From assembly GCA_020217165.1 (NCBI GenBank), contig JAIWOE010000034.1:1-12643 (forward strand): 12,643 bases of DNA, given 5' to 3'. This DNA is from Desulfovibrio sp. Lineage in GTDB: Bacteria; Desulfobacterota; Desulfovibrionia; Desulfovibrionales; Desulfovibrionaceae. The notes beneath the pieces were generated by a model, which had not been told where the DNA came from, made no database searches, and saw only the letters and a list, made by a program, of their open reading frames with translations. The position numbers were made by a program, and so were the translations under genes. Shown piece after piece: positions 1 to 6,460 of this stretch (its first letter is position 1; every line of letters starts with the position of its first letter).

Positions 1-981
1 CCCATCCAGCGTCCCGAATGCGTGGTGCATCAAACCAAGACCTTGCTGGACAAAGCCTCCACGCCCCTGGGGCTCGAAATCTTCCGCACGTTCCCCGGCC
101 TGGCCCGCCAGGCAGACATCCTGCATTACCATTTCCCGTATCCCGTACAGGACCTGCTGCATGTGCTGCACGGGACGCGGCTGCCTTCGGTGGTCACCTA
201 CCATTCGGACATCATCCGCCAGCAGCGCATGAAAAAGCTGTACGAGCCGATGCTGATGCATCGTTTCCTGGGCAAGGTGTCCTCCATCGTGGCCACTTCG
301 CCCAACTATTTCCGCACCTCGGACATCCTGCAACGGTACAAGGACAAGGTGACGGTGATCCCCATTGGCGTGGACCCCAGCGCCTATCCCGCCCCCGGCC
401 CGGAACGACTGGCCCACTGGCGGGCGCGCCTGCCGGAGCCCTTTTTCCTGTTCGTGGGCGTACTCCGCTATTACAAGGGGTTGGATATCCTGCTGGACGC
501 CGCGGCCGGCACGCCGCATCGGGTGGTCATCGCCGGCGCCGGTCCGTATGCCGAGACCCTGCAACGCAAGGCAGGGGCCATGGGCCTGGATCGCGTGCAA
601 TTCCTTGGCTATATTGACGAAGTGGACAAGATGGCCCTCCTGCAGCTGTGCCGGGGCGTGGTGTTTCCCTCGCATTTGCGGTCCGAGGCCTTCGGGGTGA
701 CGCTGCTGGAAGGCGCCATGTGCGGCAAGCCATTGATTTCCACGGAAATCGGCACGGGAACCAGCTATGTGAACGAGCACAACGTCACCGGCCTCACCGT
801 GGCGCCCTCCGATCCCGAGGCCCTGCGCGCCGCCATGAACACCCTGGCCACCGACGATGCCCTGGTCGCCCGGTTCGGACAGGCGGCGCGGGACCGCTTT
901 GAGACACACTTCACGGCCCAGGAAATGGCCCGTCAATACGTGGCCTTATACCGCACGCTGCGACACCGCGCCGGGGGATGA
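1..981 (+). CDS. GT4-family glycosyltransferase, 5' end outside window
   Basis: Retaining GT-B glycosyltransferase that moves a sugar from a nucleotide-sugar donor, most likely in surface polysaccharide or LPS synthesis at the cytoplasmic face of the inner membrane. The frame is open to base 1, so the gene starts upstream; the GTG codons at 22 and 25 are internal and have no ribosome site. About 326 residues are visible. The N-terminal acceptor domain is cut short, but HYHFPYP and the TYHSDI stretch (the usual GT4 linker) are present. The C-terminal donor domain starts near FLFVGVLRYYKGLDILL. It carries the family EX7E motif at 685-711 (EAFGVTLLE), followed by GAMCGKPLIS and a glycine/threonine loop that fits phosphate binding. 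The protein ends with a normal C-terminal helix and TGA at 979-981. Donor and acceptor sugars cannot be read from the sequence. Family call is firm; the surface-glycan role is inferred. Confidence 0.9.
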   Translation, partial: PIQRPECVVHQTKTLLDKASTPLGLEIFRTFPGLARQADILHYHFPYPVQDLLHVLHGTRLPSVVTYHSDIIRQQRMKKLYEPMLMHRFLGKVSSIVATSPNYFRTSDILQRYKDKVTVIPIGVDPSAYPAPGPERLAHWRARLPEPFFLFVGVLRYYKGLDILLDAAAGTPHRVVIAGAGPYAETLQRKAGAMGLDRVQFLGYIDEVDKMALLQLCRGVVFPSHLRSEAFGVTLLEGAMCGKPLISTEIGTGTSYVNEHNVTGLTVAPSDPEALRAAMNTLATDDALVARFGQAARDRFETHFTAQEMARQYVALYRTLRHRAGG

Positions 982-989
982 TCGCAGGA

Positions 990-1051
990 GCAACCGTGTA
1001 ACTATTTGCGCAACCGTGTAACGAAACGTGCAACCTTGTTGCCATGGTTGC
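990..1051. repeat. GCAAC repeats with 20-base period (candidate operator)
   Basis: GCAACC starts at 990, 1010 and 1030, exactly 20 bases apart, or about two turns of B-DNA. The first two copies share GCAACCGTGTAAC (990-1002 and 1010-1022). The third is a perfect GCAAC-N3-GTTGC palindrome (1030-1042). An inverted GGTTGC closes the array at 1046-1051. A smaller palindrome, TTGCGCAA, lies at 1006-1013. The array sits directly upstream of, and overlaps, the putative -35 box of the efflux permease. In-phase spacing on one DNA face is what cooperative regulator binding would need; the regulator is unknown and no regulator gene lies in the window. Confidence 0.55.
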
Positions 1052-1067
1052 ACCTTCCTGTGACAAT
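1039..1067 (+). promoter_or_regulatory. Candidate sigma70 promoter for the efflux permease
   Basis: TTGCCA (1039-1044, 5 of 6 to TTGACA), a 17-base spacer, then GACAAT (1062-1067, 4 of 6 to TATAAT). Transcription would start near 1074, only 9-12 bases before the ATG pair at 1083/1086, giving a very short leader. The -35 box overlaps the third GCAAC palindrome, which would suit repression. Confidence 0.45.
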
Positions 1068-1082
1068 GGCTATCAGCACGCC

Positions 1083-2180
1083 ATGATGTACTCATTTCTT
1101 CTCGACCTGTGCCTGGAGACCTGGAACATGGTGGCCCTGGCCGGCCCCTGGATGCTCCTGGGGCTGGGCATGGCCGGACTGGCCAAGGGCTTGCTGCCCG
1201 ACCAGTTCGTGGCCCGGCACCTGGGCGGCACAGGGTTGCGGCCCATCTTCCTGGCGGCGATCATCGGCGCGCCGTTGCCGGTGTGCAGCTGCGGAGTACT
1301 GCCTTTGGCGGCGGGCCTCAAGGGTCAGGGCGCGCGGCGCGGGCCCCTGGCCTCCTTTCTGGTGGCCACGCCGGAAACCGGGGTGGACTCCGTGGCCGTC
1401 ACCTATGCCCTCATGGACCTGCCCATGACCATCCTGCGTCCCTTGGCCGCCATGGTGACGGCGGTGTGCACGGGGGTGGCCGTCTCCCGCACGCCCGTCT
1501 CCAAGGTCCTGACGCCCCTGGCTCCCATGGCCAGGGACAACGCCTGCACCCAGGGCGCCTGCGGTTGCGGCCAGCCTCCCTCAGCACCCTCAGCACCCGA
1601 TGCGCCGCGGCGGGGCCTGACGACGCGGCTCCGCACGGCCGGCGCGCACATCTTCCAGGAAATCCTGCCCTCCATCGGGCCGTGGTTCCTGGTGGGCTCC
1701 CTGCTGGCGGGCTTCGTCTCCGCCATCCTGCCCGACGACTTCCTCTCCCGCCAGCTTGGCCAGGGCCTGCCCACCATGCTGGTGATGCTGGCCGTGTCCA
1801 TCCCGCTGTATCTGTGTGCCTCGGCCTCCACGCCCCTGGCGGCGGCGTTGGTGCTCAAGGGGCTTTCCCCCGGGGGAGCGCTGGTGCTGCTGCTGGCTGG
1901 TCCGGCCACGAACCTTGCCTCCCTGGCAGTGGTGACGCAGCTCCTGGGCCGCTGGGGAATGGTGGCCTACCTTGCAGGCATCGCCCTGTGCGCCCTGGGT
2001 TTGGGCCTGGTCACGGACATGGCCTATGGCGCCATGGGCTGGAGCGCCCGGACCTGGCTGCACGGCGAAGGGGAAGGCGGCCCCGGTGTTGTGGACATGG
2101 TGTGCGGCATGCTGCTGGCCCTGGGCACCCTGGCTGCCATGGCGCATGCCCGGCGGCATGGCCGGCGGGGCTGCTGCTGA
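1083..2180 (+). CDS. SO_0444-type Cu/Zn efflux permease (ArsP/YraQ superfamily)
   Basis: Polytopic inner-membrane permease of the PF03773 superfamily, closest by motif to SO_0444-type Cu/Zn efflux transporters; expected to export a soft metal or metalloid. The 365 residues form two similar halves. The first holds GAPLPVCSCGVLP (Cys68 and Cys70) and SFLVATPETGVDS. The second holds PLYLCASASTPLAAAL (Cys245) and LAGPATNLAS. The cytosolic linker has a Cys cluster (Cys155, Cys160, Cys162, in CTQGACGC), and the chain ends in RRGCC. An upstream in-frame ATG at 1044 would add 13 residues, but it lies in the candidate -35 box and lacks a ribosome site. ATG 1083 or 1086 begins the usual MMYSFLLDLCLETW-like first helix, so 1083 was chosen, also without a clear Shine-Dalgarno. 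It stands alone between the glycosyltransferase and a hairpin. Family is confident; the ion is inferred. Confidence 0.85.
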   Translation: MMYSFLLDLCLETWNMVALAGPWMLLGLGMAGLAKGLLPDQFVARHLGGTGLRPIFLAAIIGAPLPVCSCGVLPLAAGLKGQGARRGPLASFLVATPETGVDSVAVTYALMDLPMTILRPLAAMVTAVCTGVAVSRTPVSKVLTPLAPMARDNACTQGACGCGQPPSAPSAPDAPRRGLTTRLRTAGAHIFQEILPSIGPWFLVGSLLAGFVSAILPDDFLSRQLGQGLPTMLVMLAVSIPLYLCASASTPLAAALVLKGLSPGGALVLLLAGPATNLASLAVVTQLLGRWGMVAYLAGIALCALGLGLVTDMAYGAMGWSARTWLHGEGEGGPGVVDMVCGMLLALGTLAAMAHARRHGRRGCC

Positions 2181-2213
2181 CCATCCCGCCTGTCTGTTGG
2201 CGCTGGCACGTTG

Positions 2214-2254
2214 AAGGGCGGCCCGACACAGCACATGCTGGTCGGGCCGCCCTT
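2214..2254 (+). terminator. Strong hairpin after the permease gene
   Basis: Perfect 14-base inverted repeat, AAGGGCGGCCCGAC (2214-2227) with GTCGGGCCGCCCTT (2241-2254). The 13-base loop can itself pair (CAGCA with TGCTG). It starts 33 bases after the permease stop. There is no run of T after the right arm, so it is either a non-canonical terminator or a 3'-end stabilising hairpin. Confidence 0.6.
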
Positions 2255-2344
2255 GCAGTGCGCAGCAAGCTCTCGCAGTTCGGGCGTCCCGCGCCCTGCC
2301 GCCTTTTCCCCGGGGCCCCGCAAGGGGGTGATCACCGGGGGCAG

Positions 2345-2371
2345 GCTTGGCTAGGCAAAGCCTGGCCAAGC
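2345..2371. repeat. 12-base inverted repeat, AAA loop
   Basis: GCTTGGCTAGGC (2345-2356), AAA loop, GCCTGGCCAAGC (2360-2371). All twelve positions pair, one as a T-G wobble. The following CTTGGCC (2371-2377) partly repeats the arm. There is no T-tract, so a classical terminator is unlikely on either strand. It could be a REP-like element or RNA fold. Confidence 0.45.
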
Positions 2372-2624
2372 TTGGCCGGAGCAGGGGGGACCGTCGGCGA
2401 GCGGCTTCCCGTGCGCGTCGGGAACGACAAAAACGAAAGGCCATGGTTTGGGTACCAAAAACCTTACCATTCGTCCATGGGCAGATGGCAACCGAATGCC
2501 TCCGAAGCGTGCGGACAAGAAAAAATCATGCGCAAGTAACCTGTTCGTCACACATGCCAGGGGTCGGAAAGGCGTTTTTCCCCTGCCTCGCCCTTGTCCC
2601 TGATTTCACAATCTGCGATTTTTC

Positions 2625-2653
2625 TTGCCAAACGAGACGTTTTCTCCCATGTT
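2625..2653 (+). promoter_or_regulatory. Candidate promoter for the dpp operon
   Basis: TTGCCA (2625-2630), 17-base spacer, CATGTT (2648-2653, 3 of 6 to TATAAT). A better -10 word, TATTAT, lies at 2703-2708, but its -35 position reads only ACCCGT. Either would leave a leader containing the paired hairpins at 2721-2769. The choice is not settled by sequence. Confidence 0.3.
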
Positions 2654-2720
2654 GAGCTGTCGCTCACTGACGAATCCGTACCCGTCTCGGCGATATCCGA
2701 ATTATTATGACGCCTTCATT

Positions 2721-2769
2721 CCCGGGCATGGTGTCCGGGTACTGTCGCCGGGCATGGTGCCCGGGCGAC
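2721..2769 (+). promoter_or_regulatory. Two tandem near-identical hairpins in the dppA leader
   Basis: CCGGGCATGGTGTCCGGG at 2722-2739 recurs at 2748-2765 with one change (T to C), offset 26 bases. Each copy is self-complementary around a TGG loop: an 8-base stem at 2721-2739, and a longer stem at 2744-2769 (GTCGCCGGGCA with TGCCCGGGCGAC, one bulged base). The second ends 22 bases before the AAGGAG of dppA. Both could act as RNA structures in the leader or as a pair of dimer-binding DNA sites. Confidence 0.55.
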
Positions 2770-2802
2770 GCATTGCAGTATTGCGCAACCCAAGGAGACT
2801 CT

Positions 2803-4347
2803 ATGAAACGGTTGTTGTTCGTGCTGGTCTTCTGCCTCATGCTCCCGACCATGGCCCACGCCAAAACCCTCAAGCTGGCCATGGACGCGGACCCTGAATC
2901 CCTTGACCCGCATGTGCAGCTTTCCGGCGGGATGCTCCAGTACAGCCACATGGTCTTTGACCCCCTGGTGCGCTTCACCAAGGAAGGCGGCTTTGAGCCC
3001 CGGCTGGCGGAAAAGTGGGAGATCATCGACCCCCTGACCACCCGCTTCTACCTGCGCAAGGGCGTGAAGTTCCATACCGGCAATGACTTCACCGCCAAGG
3101 ACGTGGCCTGGACCCTGGACCGTCTGAAGAAAAGCGATGACTTCAAGGGCCTCTTCGAGCCCTTCACCGTGGCCGAAGCGGTGGACGACCACACCGTGGA
3201 TCTGAAGACCTCCAAGCCCTACGCCCTGGTGCTGGCCATGGCCACCTATCTGTTCCCCATGGACAGCGCCTTCTACACCGGCACTGACGACCAGGGCAAA
3301 CCCAAGGATGCCATCGTCAAGACCGATCACTCCTTTGCCAACAAGAACGCCTCGGGCACCGGCCCCTTCAAACTCGTCAAGCGCGAACACGGTGTGGTGC
3401 TGGAACTGGACCGCTTTGCCGACTACTGGGACAAGACCTCCCCGGGCAACGTGAGCAAGATCGTCTTTACGCCCATTCCTGAAAACGCCGCCCGCGTGGC
3501 CGCCCTGCTCTCCGGCGGCGTGGACTGGATTCAGCCCGTGCCCCCCCAGGACTACCCCCGCCTGGAGAAGGAAAAGAATATCCAGCTGGTGACCATGCCC
3601 GGCACCCGCATCATCACCTTCCAGCTGAACCAGAAGCGCAAGCCTGAGTTCGCCGATCCCAAGGTGCGTCTGGCCATCGATTACGCCATCGATTCCGTGA
3701 CCATGGTGGAAAAGCTCCTCAAGGGCGCCGCCACCCCCGCCGGCCAGCAGGGCCCCGAGGGCATGGCCGGCTTTGATCCTGCCCTCACCCCCCGCCAGGA
3801 TCTGGAAAAGGCCAAGGCCCTGATGAAGGAAGCCGGGCACGAGAAGGGCTTCGAAACCACCATGATCTGCACCAACAACCGCTACGTGAACGACGAAAAA
3901 ATCTGCGAAGCCACCGTGGGCATGCTGGCCAAGATCGGCATCAAGGTGGCCCTGACCACCTACCCCAAGGCCCAGTACTGGGACCACTTTGACGCCCAGA
4001 TTGCCGACATCCAGCTCATCGGCTGGCATCCGGACACCGAAGATTCCGCCAACTACAGCGAATACCTGCTCATGTGCCCCAACAAGGACACCGGGTTCGG
4101 CCAGTACAACTCCGGCAACTACTGCAACAAGGAGCTGGACGACCTGCTGATGCAGGCGGCCGTGGAAACCGACCAGGCCAAACGCAGCGAAATGCTGCGC
4201 AAGGTGGAGCGCATCGCCTACGAAGATGGCGCCTACGTGCCCCTGCACTGGCAGAACCTCTCCTGGGCTGCCAGAAAGGGCGTGCACCTGGAGCCCATCG
4301 TCAATATCATGGACTTCCCTTATTTCGGTGACCTGGTCATCGACTAA
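2803..4347 (+). CDS. dppA: Periplasmic peptide-type solute-binding protein (SBP_bac_5)
   Basis: Substrate-binding subunit of a peptide/nickel-class ABC importer, captures solute in the periplasm and delivers it to the DppBC permease. The start is ATG 2803, five bases after AAGGAG (2792-2797); an upstream in-frame ATG at 2707 is rejected because it would bury the export signal. The 514 residues begin with a clear signal peptide: charged MKR, a hydrophobic core, and cleavage expected after Ala-His-Ala at 18-20. No lipobox cysteine follows, so the protein should be free rather than lipid-anchored. ESLDPHV near residue 32, KGVKFHTGNDFTAKDVAWTL (res 86-105), a run of GTGPFKL, and the late YNSGNYCNKELDDLL match family 5 binding proteins of normal length. 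First gene of the five-gene operon. The ligand is not readable: a di- or oligopeptide is most likely; nickel, heme or another solute is possible. Confidence 0.9.
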   Translation: MKRLLFVLVFCLMLPTMAHAKTLKLAMDADPESLDPHVQLSGGMLQYSHMVFDPLVRFTKEGGFEPRLAEKWEIIDPLTTRFYLRKGVKFHTGNDFTAKDVAWTLDRLKKSDDFKGLFEPFTVAEAVDDHTVDLKTSKPYALVLAMATYLFPMDSAFYTGTDDQGKPKDAIVKTDHSFANKNASGTGPFKLVKREHGVVLELDRFADYWDKTSPGNVSKIVFTPIPENAARVAALLSGGVDWIQPVPPQDYPRLEKEKNIQLVTMPGTRIITFQLNQKRKPEFADPKVRLAIDYAIDSVTMVEKLLKGAATPAGQQGPEGMAGFDPALTPRQDLEKAKALMKEAGHEKGFETTMICTNNRYVNDEKICEATVGMLAKIGIKVALTTYPKAQYWDHFDAQIADIQLIGWHPDTEDSANYSEYLLMCPNKDTGFGQYNSGNYCNKELDDLLMQAAVETDQAKRSEMLRKVERIAYEDGAYVPLHWQNLSWAARKGVHLEPIVNIMDFPYFGDLVID

Positions 4348-4371
4348 GGTGAGGCGTCAATCCAACTAACC

Positions 4372-4405
4372 ACGGCGCCGGGGCTCGCATGAACCCCGGC
4401 GCCGT
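4372..4405 (+). terminator. Intercistronic GC hairpin between dppA and dppB
   Basis: Perfect 12-base stem ACGGCGCCGGGG (4372-4383) with CCCCGGCGCCGT (4394-4405) and a 10-base loop, without a T-tract. It lies 24 bases after the dppA stop and 18 bases before the dppB start. Its position fits partial termination or 3'-end protection that leaves more binding-protein mRNA than permease mRNA, as known for other binding-protein operons. Complete termination is unlikely, since no separate dppB promoter is evident. Confidence 0.6.
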
Positions 4406-4423
4406 CTTCATGCCGGGCGTGCC

Positions 4424-5404
4424 ATGATTGCATTTCTCATCCGTCGATTGCTGCAAGCCTGCATCGTGATGGGCGTCATCAGCCTCATCGGCTTTTCCCT
4501 GCGCCACACCGTGGGCGACCCCGTGCGCGAGATGTACGGCATGTCCGTCTCCGCCGAAGTTCGGGCCGAAGCCCGCGAGCGCCTGGGGCTCAACGATCCC
4601 ATCATCGTCCAATATTTCCGGTTCCTGAAGAACGCCGTGCAGGGGGATCTGGGCAATTCCCTGTTCTACCAGAAGCCCGCCCTGGAGGTGATCCTCTCCA
4701 AGGCCCCGGCCACCCTGGAGCTGGTGTTCACCTCCGCCCTGCTCATTACCCTGCTGTCCGTGCCGTGCGGGATTTACTCTGCGATACATCCGCGGCGCCT
4801 GCTCTCGCGCATAATTCTGGGCGTGTCCACGGTGGGGGTGTCAGTGCCGGTGTTTTTCACGGCACTCATGTGTATTTCCCTGTTTTCCATCACCCTGGGC
4901 TGGCTGCCCAGCTTTGGCCGCGGGGAGCTCACGCCCCTGTTCGGCGGCGCCTGGGAGACGGGCTTTTTGACCTGGAGCGGCATCAAGCACCTCATCATGC
5001 CATCTTTTGCCCTCACGTCCATCATGCTGCCCCTGTTCATCCGCCTGGTGCGGGCGGAAATGATGGAGGTGCTGCAGATGGATTACGTCAAATACGCCCG
5101 GGCCAAAGGCCTTTCGGAACGGCGCATCTATTGGGTGCATGCCTTCCGCAACACGCTGTTGCCGGTCATCACCGTGGGCGGGGTGCAGCTGGGCATTCTC
5201 ATCGCCTTTACCATTCTCACCGAGACGGTGTTCAACTGGAAAGGACTTGGGGGCATGTTCAAGGAGGCCGTGGACCGCGGGGATACCTCCCTGCTGGTGG
5301 CGTACATGGTGGTGGTGGGCGCGTTGTTCGTGGTGGTAAACACCGTGGTGGATGTGATTTACGGCATGGTGAACCCCATGGTTCGCGTGGTGGGCAGGAA
5401 ATAG
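4424..5404 (+). CDS. dppB: ABC importer permease, DppB type
   Basis: First of the two inner-membrane channel subunits (BPD_transp_1 fold). The 326 residues show the DppB/OppB layout: MIAFLIRRLLQ leading into a first helix at about 10-28, a periplasmic region with GDPV and the LGLNDPIIVQYFRFLKN stretch, then five further helices. The EAA loop that contacts the ATPases is at about 220-247 (DYVKYARAKGLSERR then FRNTLLP). The typical TETVFNWKGLGGMFKEAV block follows at 266-283, and MVNPMVR ends the last helix. The start is fixed by this N-terminal pattern, although no strong Shine-Dalgarno precedes it (only GCCGGGCG). The stop TAG at 5402-5404 is part of the next gene's ribosome site, which implies coupled translation. 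Confidence 0.92.
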   Translation: MIAFLIRRLLQACIVMGVISLIGFSLRHTVGDPVREMYGMSVSAEVRAEARERLGLNDPIIVQYFRFLKNAVQGDLGNSLFYQKPALEVILSKAPATLELVFTSALLITLLSVPCGIYSAIHPRRLLSRIILGVSTVGVSVPVFFTALMCISLFSITLGWLPSFGRGELTPLFGGAWETGFLTWSGIKHLIMPSFALTSIMLPLFIRLVRAEMMEVLQMDYVKYARAKGLSERRIYWVHAFRNTLLPVITVGGVQLGILIAFTILTETVFNWKGLGGMFKEAVDRGDTSLLVAYMVVVGALFVVVNTVVDVIYGMVNPMVRVVGRK

Positions 5405-5414
5405 GAGCGCAACC

Positions 5415-6458
5415 GTGGAGACCTTGTTTTTCATCCTGTCCTGGACCCAACCCACCATCAATGCCCTGGCCATCGCCGCGTTGAGCCTGTTTTTTCTGTG
5501 GATGCTCGGTGGCCGGTTCCTGATGCCAGCAGCCTGGGGGCGCTTTGCCGATTCCCATCTGGTGTATAGCTTCCGACGCGATGCCGTGGCCAAGGGCAGC
5601 CTGGGGATTCTCCTGGTGTTGTTGGTCGCCAGCTTTGCCTGTCCGTGGATCGCACCCACCAATCCCTATGATCCCGCGTCCCTGGATCTCATGATGGCCC
5701 AGACGCCCCCGGCCTGGATGGAGGGCGGCGAGCCGGACCAGCTGCCCGCCTTTGTCCTGGGTGCTGACGATCAAGGCCGCGACCTCCTGTCCACCATGCT
5801 CTACGGCATGCGGGTGTCCCTGGTCATTGGCATTGGGGCAGTCTTGCTGCAGGCCGTGCTGGGCATCGCCATCGGGCTCACGGCCGGCTACCTGGGCAAG
5901 CGGGTGGAAATGCTGCTCATGCGCCTGGCCGACGTGCAGCTATCCTTCTCCACCCTGCTGGTGGCCATCTTCATCGGGGCCATGTTCCGCACGGCCTTTG
6001 GGGTGGCCAGCTACGAACGGCTGGCCGTGCCCATCCTCATTTGCATCATCGGCCTGGCCGAATGGCCGCAATACGCGCGCACCGTACGCGCCAGCGTGCT
6101 GGCGGAAAAGAAGAAGGAATACGTGGAGGCCGCCCGCGTGGTGGGCCTGCCCGCCTGGCGCATCATGCTGCGCCACATCCTGCCCAACACCCTTTCGCCG
6201 GTGCTGGTCATCAGCACCGTGCAGGTGGCCAACGCCATGATGACCGAGGCCGGCCTCTCCTTCCTGGGCTTCGGCATGCCGGTGACACAGCCCTCCCTGG
6301 GCTCCCTCATCAACACCGGGTTCGAGTACCTGCTGTCCGGCTCATGGTGGATCACCATCTTCCCCGGGGCCTTGCTGGTGGTGCTCATCCTGTCCATCAA
6401 CCTGCTGGGGGACTTCTGCCGCGACGTCATGAACCCCAGGCTGTACAAGGGGATGTAA
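5415..6458 (+). CDS. dppC: ABC importer permease, DppC type, with extra N-terminal helix
   Basis: Second channel subunit, partner of DppB. GTG start at 5415, seven bases after AGGAG (5403-5407), which overlaps the dppB stop. At 347 residues it is about 40-50 longer than a usual DppC because a hydrophobic segment (about residues 15-33) precedes the standard OppC-N helix (about 60-80). Family signs are in order: CPWIAPTNPYDP (76-87), FVLGADDQGRDLLSTMLYGMRVSL (113-136), the ADVQLSFSTLL block (172-182), the EAA loop EYVEAARVVGLPAWR with LRHILPNT (235-259), then EAGLSFLGFG and the C-terminal MNPRLYKGM. The added helix would move the N-terminus to the other side of the membrane. Stop lies two bases before dppD. 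Confidence 0.92.
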   Translation: METLFFILSWTQPTINALAIAALSLFFLWMLGGRFLMPAAWGRFADSHLVYSFRRDAVAKGSLGILLVLLVASFACPWIAPTNPYDPASLDLMMAQTPPAWMEGGEPDQLPAFVLGADDQGRDLLSTMLYGMRVSLVIGIGAVLLQAVLGIAIGLTAGYLGKRVEMLLMRLADVQLSFSTLLVAIFIGAMFRTAFGVASYERLAVPILICIIGLAEWPQYARTVRASVLAEKKKEYVEAARVVGLPAWRIMLRHILPNTLSPVLVISTVQVANAMMTEAGLSFLGFGMPVTQPSLGSLINTGFEYLLSGSWWITIFPGALLVVLILSINLLGDFCRDVMNPRLYKGM

Positions 6459-6460
6459 CC

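Larger units (their letters stand above)
2181..2802. other. Structured intergenic region without a convincing gene
   Basis: About 620 bases between the permease stop and the dppA start. The first 250 bases are very GC-rich and hold the 2214-2254 hairpin, a GGTGATCACC palindrome (2327-2336) and a stem-loop at 2345-2371. From about 2430 the composition becomes visibly more AT-rich, as expected of a promoter zone. A weaker stem, CAGGGG with CCCCTG, lies at 2558-2585. The last 80 bases carry two related hairpins and the dppA ribosome site. Open frames here have arginine-rich, non-protein-like translations and no ribosome sites, so none is called. A small RNA cannot be excluded. Confidence 0.6.

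Noticed and set aside
1059..1074. TGTGA word upstream of the permease as a CRP site, given a cyclase in the window
   Set aside because: The second half-site reads CTATC rather than TCACA, so it is not a CRP palindrome.
2204..2210. TGGCACG resembling a sigma54 -24 element
   Set aside because: No GC element at the required spacing; it lies in the permease 3' region just before the hairpin.
1590..2444. Minus-strand open frame of 284 codons across the permease and its downstream region
   Set aside because: Gln/Arg/Gly-rich shadow translation, no ribosome site, runs through the hairpin at 2214-2254.
2347..2655. 102-codon plus-strand frame in the intergenic region
   Set aside because: Arginine-rich beginning and a drift in composition, no ribosome site, and its start lies inside the inverted repeat at 2345-2371.
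2716..4287. Long minus-strand open frame (523 codons) opposite dppA
   Set aside because: Translation is a low-complexity Gly/His/Val-rich shadow expected when a GC-rich gene is read in the opposite phase; dppA on the plus strand has clear family motifs, a signal peptide and a ribosome site.
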